Source: Dactylorhiza incarnata
Lineage: Eukaryota > Streptophyta > Magnoliopsida > Asparagales > Orchidaceae
Length of the DNA stretch: 64,000 nucleotides
Direction of reading: 5' to 3'
Assembly: GCA_033032865.1 (NCBI GenBank)
Contig: JAWHQI010000268.1
Span: forward strand, 1,736,001-1,800,000
Part shown: positions 31,087 through 41,296 of the stretch, piece by piece
Position numbering within the stretch: the first letter of the stretch is position 1
Layout of the letters: the number at the start of each line of letters is the position of its first letter
Program-made: the position numbers and the translations under genes
The notes under the pieces: generated by a model
Database searches by the model: none
Told to the model about the DNA's origin: nothing
What the model saw: the letters and a program-made list of their open reading frames with translations, nothing else

Positions 31087-32379
31087 CTAGAATTCTGGGC
31101 AGGTGGCGGTCGCGTGACCTTCTTCCTGATGAAAGTCACAATAAGGCAACGCCACCCTGCCCCCTCTCCCTGCTCTTCCTCTTCCTCCTCTTGCTCCTCT
31201 GCCTCCTCTTCCTCGGCCTACTGCCATAGCTTGCTCCCTTGGGGGGTGAGGGGGTCTGGGACCCTGCCTCCACCCCGGATTCATTCCTCCTGCTTCTCTT
31301 CCTTGGTACCCATCTTCCTGACCTCTCGCCGGTCCTTCCTGGTGCCTCCAGCCCAACCTGTTGTTGGGCTCCTGATTCCTCCAATTCCGAGGCGGTCTTT
31401 CGAACCCTTGACCCCTGGGTTCATCTCGCCTTCTTCCTTCCTGCTGCCTCACCTCGGGCTCGCTCATTTTTTCCAACCTCCTGTAGAACTCTGGGTTGGC
31501 CGCCTCCCCTTCAATCTCTTCTGCTGCTCGCTCCATCAATTCTTCAAAGGATGAAGGAGGCCTTCTTTTCAGGTCCATCTTGAAGAACCCGTCTCGCAAC
31601 CCTACGATGAACGCCATCTGGAGGGCGAATCCCGGCACCTCCTGCACGAGGTGTATCTCCTCCTGGAACCTATCCACGTAATGTGTCAGGGACTCTCCCT
31701 CCCTCTGCCTGATCTTGAAGAGAGCCTCCGCATCCTTCTTCCTCTTTTTTGACGTCGAGAAGCGCAGCCGAAAGCCTCGGCGCAGATCATCAAACGTGTA
31801 GATGGAACCCGCCGAAAGCTGGTGGAACCAGTCCCTTGCTTTCTCCTTCAGGGTGGTTGCGAAGAGTCGGCATTGAAAAGCATCCGACATGGGAAGGATT
31901 GATGTCATGTCCTCAAACCAATGCAGGTGCACGACTGGATCCTCCTTGCCGGTGTAGTAGGACATCTCCGGCCCACGAAACCCCTCTGACACTGGGGCCG
32001 AGAGGATCATCTCGCAAAAGGGGCTCCCTTCCCCAGCTCGGCGAATGGTCTTCTCGCGCGGACCCAACTCGCACACCTCAGCACTCGCCGGACTGCTGAA
32101 CAGCTGCCGCCCCGGTAGATCTCGCGCACTTCCTTCTGCTGGTACCTCCTTCCCCGGCCGCTGCCCCGGTGCGTTCTCGCCGATCTGCAGGGGTGGAACC
32201 ACGGGGACTGTCGGGGTCTCGCACTCGCTCCTTGCTGCGAGAACTGTCTGCAGGACTTCTCGCTTGAACTTCTCAAACATCTCCAGCCACTCTCCTGTCG
32301 CGGGTGGCTGCGAGTGACCTGAGTCAGAACCATTCCCCCCATCTCCTGTCATCAAACCTAATTCAAGATTTACCTTCAC
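31087..32379 (-). CDS. Element B gag
   Basis: An uninterrupted frame of 430 codons; the likely start is MTGDGGNG about nine codons in. Core motifs are FCEMILSAPVSEGFRG, HLHWFEDMTSILPMSDAF, ATTLKEKARDWFHQLSAGS, KRKKDAEALFKIRQ, LMERAAEEIEG, then a Gly/Arg-rich stretch and the knuckle YCDFHQEEGHATATC (C-x2-H-x4-H-x4-C). The stop falls right after CPEF and the protease frame continues beyond it, so gag and pol are separated by a stop codon. It would form the particle and bind genomic RNA. It shows no damage, unlike pol. Confidence 0.92.
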   Translation of the reverse strand: MKVNLELGLMTGDGGNGSDSGHSQPPATGEWLEMFEKFKREVLQTVLAARSECETPTVPVVPPLQIGENAPGQRPGKEVPAEGSARDLPGRQLFSSPASAEVCELGPREKTIRRAGEGSPFCEMILSAPVSEGFRGPEMSYYTGKEDPVVHLHWFEDMTSILPMSDAFQCRLFATTLKEKARDWFHQLSAGSIYTFDDLRRGFRLRFSTSKKRKKDAEALFKIRQREGESLTHYVDRFQEEIHLVQEVPGFALQMAFIVGLRDGFFKMDLKRRPPSSFEELMERAAEEIEGEAANPEFYRRLEKMSEPEVRQQEGRRRDEPRGQGFERPPRNWRNQEPNNRLGWRHQEGPARGQEDGYQGREAGGMNPGWRQGPRPPHPPREQAMAVGRGRGGRGARGGRGRAGRGGRVALPYCDFHQEEGHATATCPEF

Positions 32380-32389
32380 CGGCTACGGT

Positions 32390-32406
32390 CCACGCTCACC
32401 GCACCA
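32390..32406 (-). other. Primer-binding site of element B
   Basis: Minus strand TGGTGCGGTGAGCGTGG after the LTR end and a TTTT spacer; it matches element C apart from one base. Confidence 0.75.
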
Positions 32407-32410
32407 AAAA

Positions 32411-33089
32411 TGTTGAAACCTTCAACAGGTCTCTTGAGTTCGGACCCACTGGGGGTGTAGCCGATGCTTACTTCTCCCTCACTAGACTCTCTTGACGGTG
32501 GATGCGAGAATATGAATAGACCCAAGGCTGAAGCGAGGAGGTCCCGCCACACACCCGGAAGATCTTAGAGAGCTTCCCCTCCCAAACCAGAGCTCAACCG
32601 GGCACCTTGGAGGGCACTAGCAGCCGACCAAAAACTAGCCTGGAGGAGAGGATTCTCTAAAATCGGACCTCCTCCAAGGTGCCCTTAAGGGTCTATTTAT
32701 AGATTTTTCTAGGCTGGTCTGCAAATAACATGAATCCGCCTTTTAATTTTACTAACAGAACCCCAAATTGGTCTGCTAACAGCCTAACTCCGCTGTTCCG
32801 AAGGGCTATTTGCAGCCCACCAGGGGTATTAGGGTCATTTCCCCCTCAAATCATCCTGGGCGAGTGGTCCGTGAGGGCACCACTCGCTGGGCACCCGCCT
32901 AGCTGGGTGAGTGCCCACGCTTCCGGGCGAGTGGTCCGTGAGAGAACCACTCGCCTAGCTCCTTCTCTTCTGCACCTTACCCCCACCAAACCGGGGGTAC
33001 TTCCACCTCCTAGCCGGGGAGAATGATCGGGCTGACCCAGGTCTCGCCACTTGGCTTGAGGGGCCCACTCGGCGAATACGGGTTGTACA
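32411..33089 (-). repeat. 5' LTR of element B (679 bp)
   Basis: Identical in length to 18782-19460 with seven substitutions. The minus-strand TATA box TATAAATA is at 32694-32701. It drives the gag-pol transcript leftward. Confidence 0.95.
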
Positions 33090-34036
33090 TCACATTCACG
33101 CTCTACGGAGATCTTCTTCCTTGTTCAAGAGGGTGCACAATCTCTCTTCTCTTCTCCTTGGACGGTGGCTGCTTGCTCTAGAAACAGCGAGGCAAACCTA
33201 TTCTCGTGTGTAAGTTTGTCTTGCCAAAGAGAAAGAAAAACGCTTTTATATGACATTTAAGTAAGCTACAACATGCGGTGGTGATACCGCGGGCGGTAGG
33301 CTCCGTGTACGCATTTTTTCCAATTGTCTGGCTCCAAGTAAGGAAGGCAGTTGCGCTTTCCTTTTGATCATATGGTAGAGCGGAGCGGTAGTGCTAGCGC
33401 GGTGTGGTAGGCGTGATTAATTTGGCGCGTGCACAATTGGCCATCTGCAAGTGAGGAAGGTGGTTGTGCTTTCCTTGTACATAAGCGTTACCGCGGAGCG
33501 ATAGTGATAACGCGAGTGATAGAGACTTTTCTTGTATAATTGTCATCAATTTCCCGTGCAGAGCACACAGATCAATGACGTGTAACTCGAGCTAACGCGA
33601 CACATTAGCAGTAATGAGCGACGGTAGTCATCTGACTTGTCTGGTCGATACTCCTTCAAGTCGACATAAGATGTCTAGTCAACATCCACTGGTCCTTGTC
33701 TGTAGCCGTCAAATGCTAAAGGATCTAGTGCTCGACGGTATCGCTAACGTCGACGGTAGCTCTGTCTAGTCTATACGTCTTATTGTTGACACAAGCAATT
33801 TAGATGATATCCTTCTAGTCGACAAAACCAGTCTGGTCGAAATCCTTCTTGTCGACAAACATTAAAGGAGCTAGCGCCTGGCGGTATCTCTAACGCTGAC
33901 GGTAGCTCACAGAGATTGCATGTCTTGTAAGTTTGCACACCTATAACATGCACACTATACCCAAAACAAAGCTGATCAAATACAAACTATGATTTGTTAT
34001 TCTTAAACCAAGAGATGTTGAATGCACGTTCCAACA
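33090..34036 (-). repeat. Right part of the solo Sirevirus-like LTR
   Basis: Begins with the second copy of the 11-bp flanking repeat, then LTR sequence to TTCCAACA. No ORF. It holds the minus-strand TATATAAAAG box (about 33243-33251), repeats with gcggtagtg / gcgatagtg, and a cluster of tcgac-containing motifs (about 33640-33870: aagtcgacataag, ctagtcgacaaaac, cttgtcgacaaac). Confidence 0.7.
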
Positions 34037-34638
34037 CAACCGACAGATCTGTAATAAACCCATTCCACTAGAAGAAGCTAAAACTAGGATTGTAGCATCA
34101 CATAACCAGGGAGCAAGCTAAAGAACCAGACAAACATGAGGAGAAGTTGTCATAGTGAATGCTGCCCGCGATAAAGTTCAAGCAGAGAAAACAACAAGCC
34201 CCCTACTGAATGGGATCAGATCCATCTACGTTAGACCTTAGTCATTAGTGAAGGTTGAGCAAGCAATGCTAGAAATTTATAATCTCAAGATAATCATACA
34301 CATATAATATGCAAACAAATTTCTTAGATTCATTTTGTATTATCTATTGTTGTGTGTTTGATGACATCAAAAGAGACAAATATTTACTGCAATAACAAAT
34401 AATTTGAGAACCTTGATTAATATAAACTACTCCCCCCCCCCCCCCCCCCCCCCCCCCCCATTCTAAATCAAGAGCAAATCAACCTAGACTTAATTTAGGT
34501 AATAAAACGTACTTGAAAATAAAATCGATAGTAGATATTTGTGAGAGAATAGGAATGACGTTGCAAAAGCAAGAAAATGGGGGATTTGGAGGCTGGATGC
34601 TCGGCGTCCCTCCATTCTCTTCAAACCACAAAGGGTGA
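34037..34638. other. Flanking sequence upstream of the DUF4283 pseudogene
   Basis: Starts with the right CAACC duplication. The first codons on the minus strand (ITDLSVV) rejoin the pseudogene at 9097. The rest has no recognisable gene and is AT-rich apart from a run of 28 C at 34432-34459. Confidence 0.55.
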
Positions 34639-35830
34639 TGATATGAACTTATGTAGTTTGTATGCAAGAGGGGAAAGGATTTCCTAAGGCTTAAGCCTGA
34701 ACAGAAATCAGGCGGAGTCTCTAACGAAGAGGTCCCGAGAGCTTGCAAAAAATAGGGGGAAAGAAAGTTCATACACATGATAGGCTTTCATTTCATATCA
34801 CATTACACGATTACAAATGGTACTTATAATAGGTTGTGCAGTTGTAGACAGTTAGTTACATGGTTGAACCTTCAGGATGGAACATGTAATCCAAGGAGGG
34901 AACGATTATACAAAGGCTATTACACAATAATTCAAATTAGATGTAAAAGGTATGCATCATTACACTCCCCCTTGAAATCCCACGCCTCAAGGATTAAAGG
35001 GCGACTCTCTACTCAGTATAATGCAATCCCCCCAATTGCATCGGCCGCCAATGCATAGACTATATATGATGTATTCAATGCCCTCCATGGTCTAGCACCC
35101 ACCCTGTCGATGGGGATGCCATGTGAAAAGCCAAAGATGATCCCATTATCCAAAAAGCAACAACCTCGTGCTTCAGGGAGACCTTCTCTTTAAAATTAAG
35201 TTGATGGATGCCTTAATGACTTCAAGGATAATTGTTTGGTATGTTTTAACCATGATTGATATTTGTGGAGAGGTGGTGGTGTGGGTTATGAGCGAGATGA
35301 GGACCCCTTGTTGTAGCGACAGCGTTGTTAGAATCAGCTGCAGGAGTGCTTCCAGACTCTGGATAATGTGATTCATTTCGTGTGACCTTTGCATCGCTTC
35401 ATCGCAGAGCACACTAACTATCAAGAGGAGAGCATCATAGCGATTGTTGATCATCTTCATGAAAACAGATTCGGCGGTGGCCGTTGTTTCGGTGGCTCTG
35501 ATACCACTATTACAAACTTATTTAGTTCGCATGCGAGAGGGGAAAAGATTTCCTAAGGCTTAAGCCTGAATAGAAATCAGGCATAATCTCCAATGGGGAG
35601 ATCCCAAGAACTTGCTGGAAAATATGGGAAAAGAAAGAAGTACACGTACATGATAAGTTTTTATTTTTATGCCCTATTATAAGATTACAAGGGGTTATTA
35701 TAGTAGGCTCTGTAGTTGCAGGCAGTTACACGGTTAAATCTTCAGGCGGGAACAGGTAATCCAAGGAGGGAACGGTTAATACAACGACTGTTACACGATA
35801 ATTCAAATTAAGCAAAAAAGATATGTATCA
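34639..35830 (-). mobile_element. TRIM-like copia-derived element, 1.2 kb
   Basis: Direct repeats 34639-34959 and 35508-35830 (about 320 bp, roughly 75-80% alike) enclose 548 bp. The PBS next to the right LTR (35494-35506, minus strand TGGTATCAGAGCC) matches the initiator-Met tRNA site. A near TSD flanks it: GGTGA (34634-34638) and AGTGA (35831-35835). A short minus-strand frame after the PBS (MKMINNRYDALL at 35460, 95 codons) could be a gag-leader remnant; no enzymatic domain is present. Confidence 0.75.
35494..35506 (-). other. Primer-binding site (initiator-Met tRNA) of the TRIM
   Basis: ggctctgatacca on the plus strand is the reverse complement of TGGTATCAGAGCC, the standard copia-type PBS. 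Confidence 0.9.
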
Positions 35831-35880
35831 AGTGATGGCGTCGGCAGATGGTGGAAATGGGCAGATGGTTTGATAACCCA

Positions 35881-38859
35881 GCGCAGATGAAAATCGAATC
35901 CAGTGCAGATGAAAAATCTTGTTCCAAAATATTTTTCTAACGGCCAAAATAACGAAGAGCGATAAAAACAAAAATTAGAGAAAAAATAAAAGCAAGCACC
36001 ACAATCAAGAACACCAGATGTAAAGTGGTTCCCCAAAATTGGGTACGTCCACTAGGCAGGCAGAGATAAATTTACTATTAATTTTTCAAATATACCATAC
36101 GACAAAAATGTAGGAGAAGAATAGATCGAGAATATAATGAGAATCTCGAGTTCTCGAAGGTCCGGTCGTACACGTTGCGACGAGAAAACAGTTTCGGCGG
36201 CGAGAGAAGAAGCCGACTGGCGGAAGAACTCCGAAGAGGAAGCCGGCTAGGCGATGGCCGAATGTCGGCCGAAATCCGCTGAACCACCGAAGAAAATCTG
36301 TTGCTCTGCATTCTCCTAAGGGTGGCCGACCACACCTATTTAAGGAGGAGTAAACCCTAAGAGGGTAAGAAGAATGAGTCGGCTCAATAATGGAAGGAGA
36401 TCAATCCCTTCCCTAAAAGAAAGTCCTCCATCAATACCAGAATAATGGGGATGCCATATTTGGAGCGATCTCCAAATAATAGTGGGGCCGGCCAGGAGGA
36501 AAATCAGGCGAAATATAGGGAATTCCAAAATATGAGAGGAGGTCAGCTGCACCCATGGAAAGAGATCAAATCTCATCCAAGAAATCTCCTTCATCCCATA
36601 AGGAAAATATATTCTGCCACCAATGCTCCTTCATAATTGCCGGAATTTGGGGAATTCCAAAAGAATGAGCCACGAATTGAGCAGTCTCCAAAAAAAGATA
36701 CTGACCAAGAAAGAGAAGATGCGTCGTTACCGCAACAACCTCCACCTTGGCGCCTCTTCCATGACATACTCCACCTGGCTGAGATAACTCCAAGATACCC
36801 CAACGGTCAACAAGATCCAAAGCCAAAGGAACAGACTGAACTTCGGTCAAGAACGAATCATAAGAAAGAAACTCCTCTGATTATGAGTAGCACACCAACT
36901 GAACTAACGTGGCTGACTCAAAAAATGCTACACCTGGAGCTAAAAAACAACTGCTCCACCTCCAGCCGTGGTCTCCCATAGCAAAACTGAACCTGTCAAG
37001 ACTTCTGGCCTTTGATGTGCGCGCGGGAGAGAAATTAATAAATGCAGACACACCAACAAAGAATACAAATAAACTGACCTCGACATGGAAAAATGAACCC
37101 CTATGAGAACTAATAAAAAAAAGGTTGATTATACTCACTCTAAGATCAAGAATGATGAGTAACAATGAAAAAGCTTAGGTAATAGGAGAAAATTTTCTGT
37201 ACGTGTAACTTTCTTATAGGATGATACAGGACAATATTTTTAGTTGAAATTGTGACTGTAACTGTATTCATAGTTATAGTTACAGTCGTAAAAATATATG
37301 TAATTTACAACTGTAACTGTATTAAAAAAATCACTTTTTAACAAGTGTATTTTTAGACTGTAACATATACATATGAGATCTTAAAACGATCATAAAAATA
37401 TGTAAATTAATATTGTGTAATTTATTTAAAAAAACACTGTATTTTGGCCTACAAATACAATTTTCGCACCTTCATTTAGAAACGTTACACGTACCTAAGT
37501 ATTTTCCAGGTAATAGAGGGTGACCAAACTGCAATAAAAAAAAGTTCTTGACCAGGAAAGATAACTCAAAATATGAGTTATACAAAAACAATCATAGAAA
37601 TAGCATGACCAAAAACAAAAAAATTATGTGAGCAAAAAACGGGATAATGATCGTGATAAACAAAACAAGAAAAGAACAAAAAATACAGTAAGCAAAAAAA
37701 AGAAAGGAAAAACATAAGAGAAAGATAGGTGAGAAAATCACTAGAGGACATCTTCATCGACATCCTCAAGACATAGGGATGCTACAGACTTTTCCATATC
37801 ATCACCAAGGGGTATTCCTTTCTCCTTGTTCTGAAGTTTCCAGCAATCCTTGATTCCATGACCCTTCTTTTTGCAGTAGTCGCAGTGAATGTCCGAACTG
37901 TCCTTAGACTTTGACTTGCCTCAGGCCAAAATTATGCTCCCATCGAACTTTGTAACTTCAAATTTTGCACCGGGTGTTAAAGATACCATAGAAAAACAAA
38001 CAGAGAAAATCTGTACTGAAACCGAGGCAATCAGATAAATTCATGGATCAAGATTGGGAAGATAGGGAGCGGACCGATGTCGTCACCTATCGTTGTCCCA
38101 ACTCAAAACAGAACATCCAAATAGTCGTCGATCGAACCTTCCTCCGATAACACTTGTTATGAAAACCGGATCCGAGTGCAGATGAAAAATCATGTTCCAT
38201 GATATTTTTCTAACGGTCAAAATAATGAAGATCGATAAACACAAAAATTAGAGAGAAAAATAAAAGCAAGCACCGCAATCAAGAACACCAGATGTAAAGT
38301 AGTTCCCCAAAATTGGGTACGTCCACTGGGCAGACAAAGATAAATTTACTATTAATTTCTCAAACATACAATACGACTAAAATGGAGGAGAAGAATAGAT
38401 CGAGAATATAATGAGAATCTCGAGTTCTCGAAGGTCCGGTCGTACACGTTGCGACGAGAAAACAGTTTCGGCGGCGAAAACTCTAAGAGGGTAAGGAGGA
38501 TGGGTCGTCTCAATAATGGAAGGAGATCAATTCCTTCCCAAAAAGAAAGTCCTCCATCAATACGAGAATAATGGTGATGCCAAATTTGGAGCGATCTCCA
38601 AATAATAATGAGGTCGGCCAGGAGAAAAATTAGGCGAAAATATAGGGAATTCCAAAAGATGAGAGGAGGTCAGCTGCACCCATGGAAAGAAATCAAATCT
38701 CATCCAAGAAATCTCCTCCATCTCATAAGAAAAAATATTCTACCACCAATGCTCTTCCATAATTGCCGGAATTTGGGGAATTCCAAAAGGAGCCACGAAT
38801 TGAGCAGTCTCCAAAAAAGACGCTTGATAAGAAAGGGGAGATGCGTCATTACCGCTACA
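35881..38859 (-). mobile_element. Element D: internally deleted copia-type element
   Basis: LTRs 35881-36737 (3') and 38155-38859 (5') share long blocks (gcagatgaaaaatc, ttccccaaaattgggtacgtc, ggagcgatctccaaataat, cagctgcacccatggaaag). The 5' LTR lacks about 150 bp present in the 3' LTR, including its minus-strand TATA-like ttaaata (near 36335). A decayed PBS (cctccgataacact, 38141-38154) borders the 5' LTR and a polypurine tract (GCCAAGGTGGAGGT, 36738-36751) borders the 3' LTR. The only coding remnant is a shrunken gag at 37741-37989; 36752-37740 shows no domain. It is flanked by 150-bp direct repeats. Confidence 0.8.
37741..37989 (-). pseudogene. Element D gag remnant: N-terminus joined to zinc knuckle
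   Basis: One frame of 83 codons contains a typical copia gag beginning (MVSLTPGAKFEVTKFDGS), then a TGA, then KSKSKDSSDIHCDYCKKKGHGIKDC, a perfect CCHC knuckle (C-x2-C-x4-H-x4-C), ending EDVDEDVL. The whole gag body between start and knuckle, and all of pol, are missing. The join is in frame except for the TGA at the seam (about 37921-37923). Confidence 0.82.
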
Positions 38860-39010
38860 ACACAGTTAAATCTTCAGGCGAGAACAGGTAATCCAAGGTG
38901 GGAACGGTTAATACAACGACTGTTACGATAATTCAAATTAAGCATAAAAGATATATATCAAATGATGGCGTCGGCAGATGGTGGAAGAGGGCAGATGGTT
39001 TGATTACCCA
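38860..39010. repeat. 150-bp direct repeat flanking element D (right copy; left copy 35728-35880)
   Basis: acacagttaaatcttcagg ... gtttgattaccca repeats 35728-35880 with about nine differences and a 2-bp gap. The segment spans the right end of the TRIM LTR and 50 bp of flank, so it is not a normal target duplication. Confidence 0.85.
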
Positions 39011-39240
39011 TCGCCGTTTTCGGGGGTGTTTCCGTCACACCGTTTCTGGAGCATTTTGGGTGCGTTATTTTTTGAGGCGTTTCCTGTGCGCCTTCACCAG
39101 GGGCATTTCTGACGCACCTTCACGACTGGTGTTTCCGCCTCGCCTTTACGGAGGGCATTTCGGGCGGAAAAATATTTCACAATCCTCAAAACAATTCAAC
39201 AAACATTGAATACAAATTGACCTACAGTATTTCCCGGCAA
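39011..39240. other. Unassigned sequence right of element D
   Basis: About 230 bp with no ORF or domain. A short motif gtttccg / gcatttc recurs at irregular spacing. Confidence 0.4.
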
Positions 39241-40160
39241 ATGATTGCATGTTTTCTCCTTCGACATATATAACAAAGAAAAATAAATCAGAATTGTTGT
39301 CGGAGCCTTGGTTTGTCGCCTAATGAAATATCCGAACAAACTTAAAAATAATTCAATAACTTCGATCGCAAGAGACTAATCACTATTGTTGCGGGTCACT
39401 CGACGCTCTGGTAGACCGGTCGAATTGAACCACCTTAGCTCACGAGCGAGCCGAGAACGCAAACAGTTAATGAGAGAGTAGTTAATAAATGACAAGAAGA
39501 CTTTTTATCGTGGAAAGGCCGAAAAGAATGAAAAAACGCGTGGTCGGAGCTGCGCCGACCAAATTCCACTATCTTTTGGTTCGTTACAATTGAAATCTGA
39601 GAACTCGAGCGCGACAGACCGCTTCTCGTTACAATGATAGAGAGAGAAACTCGAGGGTGACATGCCACCTCTCGAGAGACTAAGTACTTTTCTTTGAACG
39701 AAAATTAGATTCTCGAGTCGCCTTTCGTAGCTTGAAGGATTCCCAAACCGCTTAGAAGACTATCCTCCGAAGCGAAGGAAAATCTTTGAAGGCACGAAGG
39801 AGACTTTTGAAGTCTCGAAGGAGATCTTCAAGCGCGAAGGAGAATTCCAAGGAAATCTTCAAAGAAACTCTCTCAGGCGTAGAAGACAAGGTATCTTGAA
39901 ATGAAGGCTCTGAGCTGCTTTTATAGCCTTGGCAGGGGTAGCCTGGTAATATTGTCGTCGTAACCACCATAACCACCTGACGGGCGAATCACGCTGGTCG
40001 ATTTGGAGCACATGGATCGCCACTTTTTGGATATTTCTTTCTTGCCCCCCGGGTAGTTCGGTCAGCTTGGGCAGCTTTGTTGACGGTGTTGAGCGAAGTG
40101 AACTGGACCTGCAATCTAGGAAATTGGGAAATGTTTAATGTAGCACGCGTCGCAAACGTG
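39241..40160 (-). repeat. LTR-like sequence, possibly the 3' LTR of element E
   Basis: Non-coding, with a minus-strand TATAAAA box (39919-39925) and direct gcgaagga / cgaaggaga repeats at 39770-39850. It lies where the 3' LTR of element E should be, but I could not find a matching second copy or clear TG...CA ends. Confidence 0.35.
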
Positions 40161-40262
40161 GAAGCATTTTGAGTGCGCAACGAACATAAAAGTGTTCTGA
40201 GCGAGCAACGAACACGAGGTGTTCTGAGCGCGCAACGAACACGAGAGCATTCTGAGCGCGCT
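40161..40262. repeat. 28-bp minisatellite, 3-4 copies
   Basis: gttctgagcgcgcaacgaacacgag repeated with small changes, probably part of element E. Confidence 0.8.
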
Positions 40263-40374
40263 TAGCTTTTTTTGCGGGTGGAAGGCCAAAGATACAATTG
40301 CGCGCGCATGCTTGAGCCCGCACCTCTCAAGACAGGAAGACGTGCCTTCTTCAAAAGGAGGGGTTCCTGCATTC

Positions 40375-40925
40375 CATCCGCCCCCTAAGAGGGGCACGGT
40401 GCCGGCTCCACCCCCGCGGGGAGTGTGGTGCCGGTCGCACCCCCTAAGGGGGGCACGAAACTGGACGCACCCTCATGGAGGGAGGGGGGAACGGTATCGG
40501 CTGCACCCTCAAGAGGGGTGCAACATCGGTGGTGGTGGGTGGGTGGGTGTGGGGGGGAGGGGGCGACGGTCGCACCCCCAAGAGGGGTGCGACGTTGGCC
40601 GCACCCCATAGGAGGTGCGGCGTCGGTCGCACCCCTAAGGGGAGTGCGGCGCCAACCGCACCCCCAAGGGGAATGCGGCATCGGACGCACCCCATAGGAG
40701 GTGTGGTTTCGCCCACACCCCCAAGGGGGTGCAACGCCGCCTGCACCCTCACCGGGGGGCAGTTTCGGTCGCCCCCATTATGCGGAGTGCGGTCTCTGTC
40801 GCACTCCACGAGCGGGGAGCGGGTCGTACCCCATTAGCGGAGGGTGGGGGGCACACTTAGCCGCATCCCCTTAGTGGGGTACGGCTACCCGACTTTGGTC
40901 GCACTGAACAGTGGCAGGGTGCGGC
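40375..40925. repeat. Array of about 29-bp hairpin units
   Basis: Units such as gcacccccaagaggggtgcg, gcaccccataggaggtgcgg and gcacccctaaggggagtgcg follow each other with linkers like acgttggcc. Each is a perfect or near-perfect inverted repeat with a 2-4 base loop. About 14-16 units become less regular towards both ends. ORFs here on both strands are artefacts. Confidence 0.85.
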
Positions 40926-41296
40926 CTCACTATCGCATAAGCATGCTTTGACGAGCGATGATTGTGGAGATTTATTCCCCACTCTCATGGGCCTTGATTT
41001 GGTTCCACTTTCTCATGGCGGGGTTTTCGCTAATCGCACCCCTCGGAGCTCCTTATAACTTCTTGGGTACATATCAATTGCCCCTCAAGCCTTTGAAGTC
41101 TGTATTGTCGCTTGGGGGAGTTCAAAGGTTTCGTCACCTTCTTTGTGGTGTCTTGGATCTGGAGACCTTTAGGAGGAGGACCATATTGACATTGTCGAGA
41201 GTTGATCTTTGCATTTGTACTTACTGTTGTCGTTTTGCGGTGTCTACCTCGTAGCTCCATTGTTTTAGCTATCTTCCATGGGAGGATTGGCCCTAA
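40926..41296. other. Spacer inside element E
   Basis: No domain recognised. A 98-codon plus-strand frame (40958-41254) has no supporting features. Confidence 0.4.

Larger units (their letters stand above)
18782..33089 (-). mobile_element. Element B: complete Tat-type Ty3/gypsy retrotransposon (14.3 kb)
   Basis: Both LTRs are 679 bp (18782-19460, 32411-33089) and differ at seven positions by eye, about 1%. Order on the minus strand: 5' LTR, primer site, gag, protease, RT, RNase H, second RNase H, integrase, 89/178-bp array, two genes on the opposite (+) strand, polypurine tract, 3' LTR. An 11-bp direct repeat, tcacattcacg, flanks it (18771-18781 and 33090-33100) instead of the usual 5 bp. Pol is broken at four or more places, so the copy is no longer autonomous despite its youth. 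Confidence 0.95.
9098..34036 (-). mobile_element. Solo Sirevirus-like copia LTR, about 1.65 kb, opened by nested insertions
   Basis: Termini TGTTGGA at 9098 and TCCAACA ending at 34036 are inverted repeats. CAACC precedes (9093-9097) and follows (34037-34041) as a 5-bp target duplication. LTR sequence proper is 9098-9128, 18095-18781 and 33101-34036. The left end has the gaggggggtgaataagg context also seen near the left ends of the LTRs of F (43757) and G (47167). A TATATAAAAG box on the minus strand near 33243-33251 gives the orientation. The right part has clusters of GTCGAC-type motifs. No internal region, PBS or second LTR is present, so it is read as a solo LTR from LTR-LTR recombination. 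Cassandra copies, element C and element B are inserted in it. Confidence 0.8.

Noticed and set aside
40312..40837. Several 90-120 aa ORFs in the hairpin array
   Set aside because: Overlapping frames on both strands in a GC-rich inverted-repeat array.
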